Origin: Saprospiraceae bacterium
Lineage (GTDB): Bacteria > Bacteroidota > Bacteroidia > Chitinophagales > Saprospiraceae
Direction of reading: 5' to 3'
DNA: 6,941 bases
Assembly (NCBI GenBank): GCA_029262975.1
Contig: JAJCYJ010000428.1
Span: 1 to 6,941, forward strand
Shown here: positions 6,676 through 6,941 of the stretch, piece by piece
Layout: every line of letters starts with the position of its first letter
Numbering within the stretch: the stretch's first letter is position 1
Program-made: the position numbers and the translations under genes
The notes under the pieces: model-generated
What the model saw: only the letters and a program-made list of their open reading frames with translations
Told to the model about the DNA's origin: nothing
Databases searched by the model: none

Positions 6676-6941
6676 ATGAAAAAGAATAAATATTTCATAG
6701 GTTTTTCAGCACTGGCTTTTGCGTCTGTAATGCTGTTTGCCTGTTCTGAAGATTTTCTAAATGCCCCTCCGCAGGGGTCATTAGATGCCGGAACATTAGG
6801 TAATCAAGCCGGAGTGGATGCGGCACTTATATCCGCATACTCAATGCTTGATGGATGGGCAGAATCATGGGGTTCAGTATCTTCTCCATGGCCTGCATCA
6901 GGAAGTAATTGGATCTGGGGAAGTGTCATGTCTGATGATGC
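6676..6941 (+). CDS. SusD/RagB-family surface glycan-binding lipoprotein (partial, 3' end missing)
   Basis: The ATG at 6676 opens a frame that runs off the right edge after 88 complete codons. Residues 1-22 form a lipoprotein signal (MKKNKYF, then an apolar stretch ending LFA) before the lipidated C23. CSEDFL at 23-28 fits both the usual SusD start and the acidic surface-export signal described for Bacteroidota lipoproteins. The rest follows the N-terminal helical SusD pattern: PPQGSL near 31-36, a helix with AALISAYSMLDGW, then NWIWGSVMSDDA near the edge, close to the WGs-xx-sDda motif of the family. Full members are about 500 residues, so most of the gene is missing. It begins 24 bp after the SusC stop with no terminator between, so co-transcription is nearly certain. 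It would bind glycan as the lid of the SusC transporter. No ligand can be read from this part. Confidence 0.95.
   Translation, partial: MKKNKYFIGFSALAFASVMLFACSEDFLNAPPQGSLDAGTLGNQAGVDAALISAYSMLDGWAESWGSVSSPWPASGSNWIWGSVMSDD

Overview
This window looks like part of a Bacteroidota chromosome, specifically the edge of a polysaccharide-utilisation locus (PUL). The signs are a SusC/RagA-type TonB-dependent transporter followed 24 bp later by the start of a SusD/RagB-type lipoprotein, a surface-type lipoprotein glycoside hydrolase, AT-leaning DNA, no Shine-Dalgarno sequences before any start, and several matches to the Bacteroidota promoter consensus (TTTG / TAnnTTTG). An environmental or marine member of the phylum, for example a Saprospiria-like lineage, is a guess from the style of the SusC and oxidoreductase proteins. 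The sequence does not prove it.

Layout. Bases 1-1110 (minus strand, cut by the left edge) encode a lipoprotein with an N-terminal Calx-beta domain and a GH16 laminarinase-like catalytic domain. Bases 1111-1496 hold no gene but carry the likely promoter of that enzyme. Bases 1497-3008 (minus) encode a Tat-exported Gfo/Idh/MocA-family oxidoreductase. Bases 3009-3453 are a divergent control region with candidate promoters for both directions and an inverted repeat. Bases 3454-6651 (plus) encode a full-length SusC-like transporter of 1065 residues. Bases 6676-6941 (plus, cut by the right edge) encode the first 88 residues of its SusD-like partner.

Likely joint function (inference). The GH16 lipoprotein would cut a beta-1,3- or mixed-linkage beta-glucan such as laminarin at the cell surface. 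The SusCD pair would bind and import the oligosaccharides. The periplasmic Gfo/Idh protein could oxidise or otherwise convert a sugar. The oxidoreductase and the hydrolase lie on the strand opposite SusCD, and no regulator (HTCS, SusR, AraC, anti-sigma/sigma pair) is in view, so the substrate link rests on proximity and the GH16 call alone.

I saw no tRNA, rRNA, CRISPR array, insertion sequence or phage gene. The families here are known. The unusual points are the Calx-beta/GH16 fusion, the His-Lys-Pro version of the oxidoreductase active-site motif, the duplicated start context of the SusC gene, and the inverted repeat overlapping a candidate SusC promoter.
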